A DNA stretch of 35,982 nucleotides from positions 1,589,979 through 1,625,960 of the forward strand of contig BFEA01000013.1 of assembly GCA_003427395.1 (NCBI GenBank), in the 5' to 3' direction. This document shows positions 35,722-35,982 of the stretch, in pieces (position 1 is the stretch's first letter; each line of letters begins with the position of its first letter). The notes below the pieces were generated by a model, which was given only the letters and a program-made list of their open reading frames with translations, was not told where the DNA came from and did no database searches. The stretch comes from Chara braunii. Lineage: Eukaryota > Streptophyta > Charophyceae > Charales > Characeae. The position numbers and the translations under genes are program-made.

Positions 35722-35982
35722 TTCCTAAAGTCGTGCCCGTTAACGCGCCAAGATTTTAGGAAACGTACGGGACACTACAGGAGCGCCCAAATTCATCCAA
35801 CTAGAGACGTTTCTACTCTATTTTTTTCCGCGGCCGATAGCTGGGCTGAAACAGTTTTCACCTTTGGCAGTAGCCGATGCAGATCCCAGGGGTCGATCCC
35901 TTGACCTCAGCTTACCTGTGTACAGTATCTGCACAGTTCCCTGGAGTTGAACCCGTGACCTGCATGATAGCCAGTGGTAAGT
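35722..35982 (-). repeat. tRNA-like repeat running off the right edge
   Basis: The segment 35848-35890 resembles 25142-25177. On the minus strand the last 45 bases contain GTTCAACTC (35944-35952) preceded by ggctatcatgcaggtcacg, like the anticodon and T-arm part of a tRNA. An A box, if present, would lie beyond the window. Confidence 0.5.

Overview
This 36 kb window is nuclear DNA from a large, repeat-rich eukaryotic genome. I see no host protein-coding gene, rRNA, CRISPR array or bacterial feature. The evidence is four Ty3/gypsy (Metaviridae) retrotransposons with chromovirus-type C-termini, long GA/CT and A-rich simple repeats, tRNA-like repeats, and two single-N gap joins with duplicated flanks. 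The styles of the elements resemble those I know from charophyte green algae such as Chara. That organism call is recall-based inference, not something the bases prove.

Layout. Positions 1-340 hold a 23-bp minisatellite, A-rich and GA-repeat DNA. Positions 1061-1813 hold the most unusual feature: an array of seven small hairpins. All have the same inner structure (4-bp inner stem, hexaloop AACTTA or one variant, a 2-nt/5-nt asymmetric internal loop), while the outer stems differ in sequence but remain complementary. Positions 1814-5870 have no recognisable gene, only intron-like signals and isolated hairpins. Element A (+ strand, about 5870-8924 plus a 3' LTR from 8925) is a pol-only remnant. 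Element B (- strand, 10127-18560) has both LTRs, a primer-binding site, gag, protease, RT, RNase H and integrase, all broken. Element D (+ strand, about 19118-24896) belongs to the same family as B, sits head-to-head with it, lacks LTRs and ends at a CT-repeat-bearing repeat. Element C (- strand, 26097-34176) is the best preserved. It has about 1-kb LTRs, a primer-binding site, a polypurine tract, a 4-bp target duplication CATT and a 680-codon pol ORF. Positions 34177-35982 contain a tRNA-like RNA polymerase III promoter, a second copy of the CT-bearing repeat, and a 234-bp tandem duplication.

How the parts relate. The genes form the usual gag-protease-RT-RNase H-integrase-chromodomain order of chromoviral Ty3/gypsy elements, and none of the four copies looks autonomous. 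Damage comes from C-to-T-type nonsense codons (clearest in D), short tandem duplications not divisible by three, loss of RT motif A (C), and a Glu-to-Lys change at the third integrase catalytic position in A, B and D. The two N positions are flanked by exact duplications and are best read as unmerged contig overlaps, so frame breaks next to them may be artefacts.
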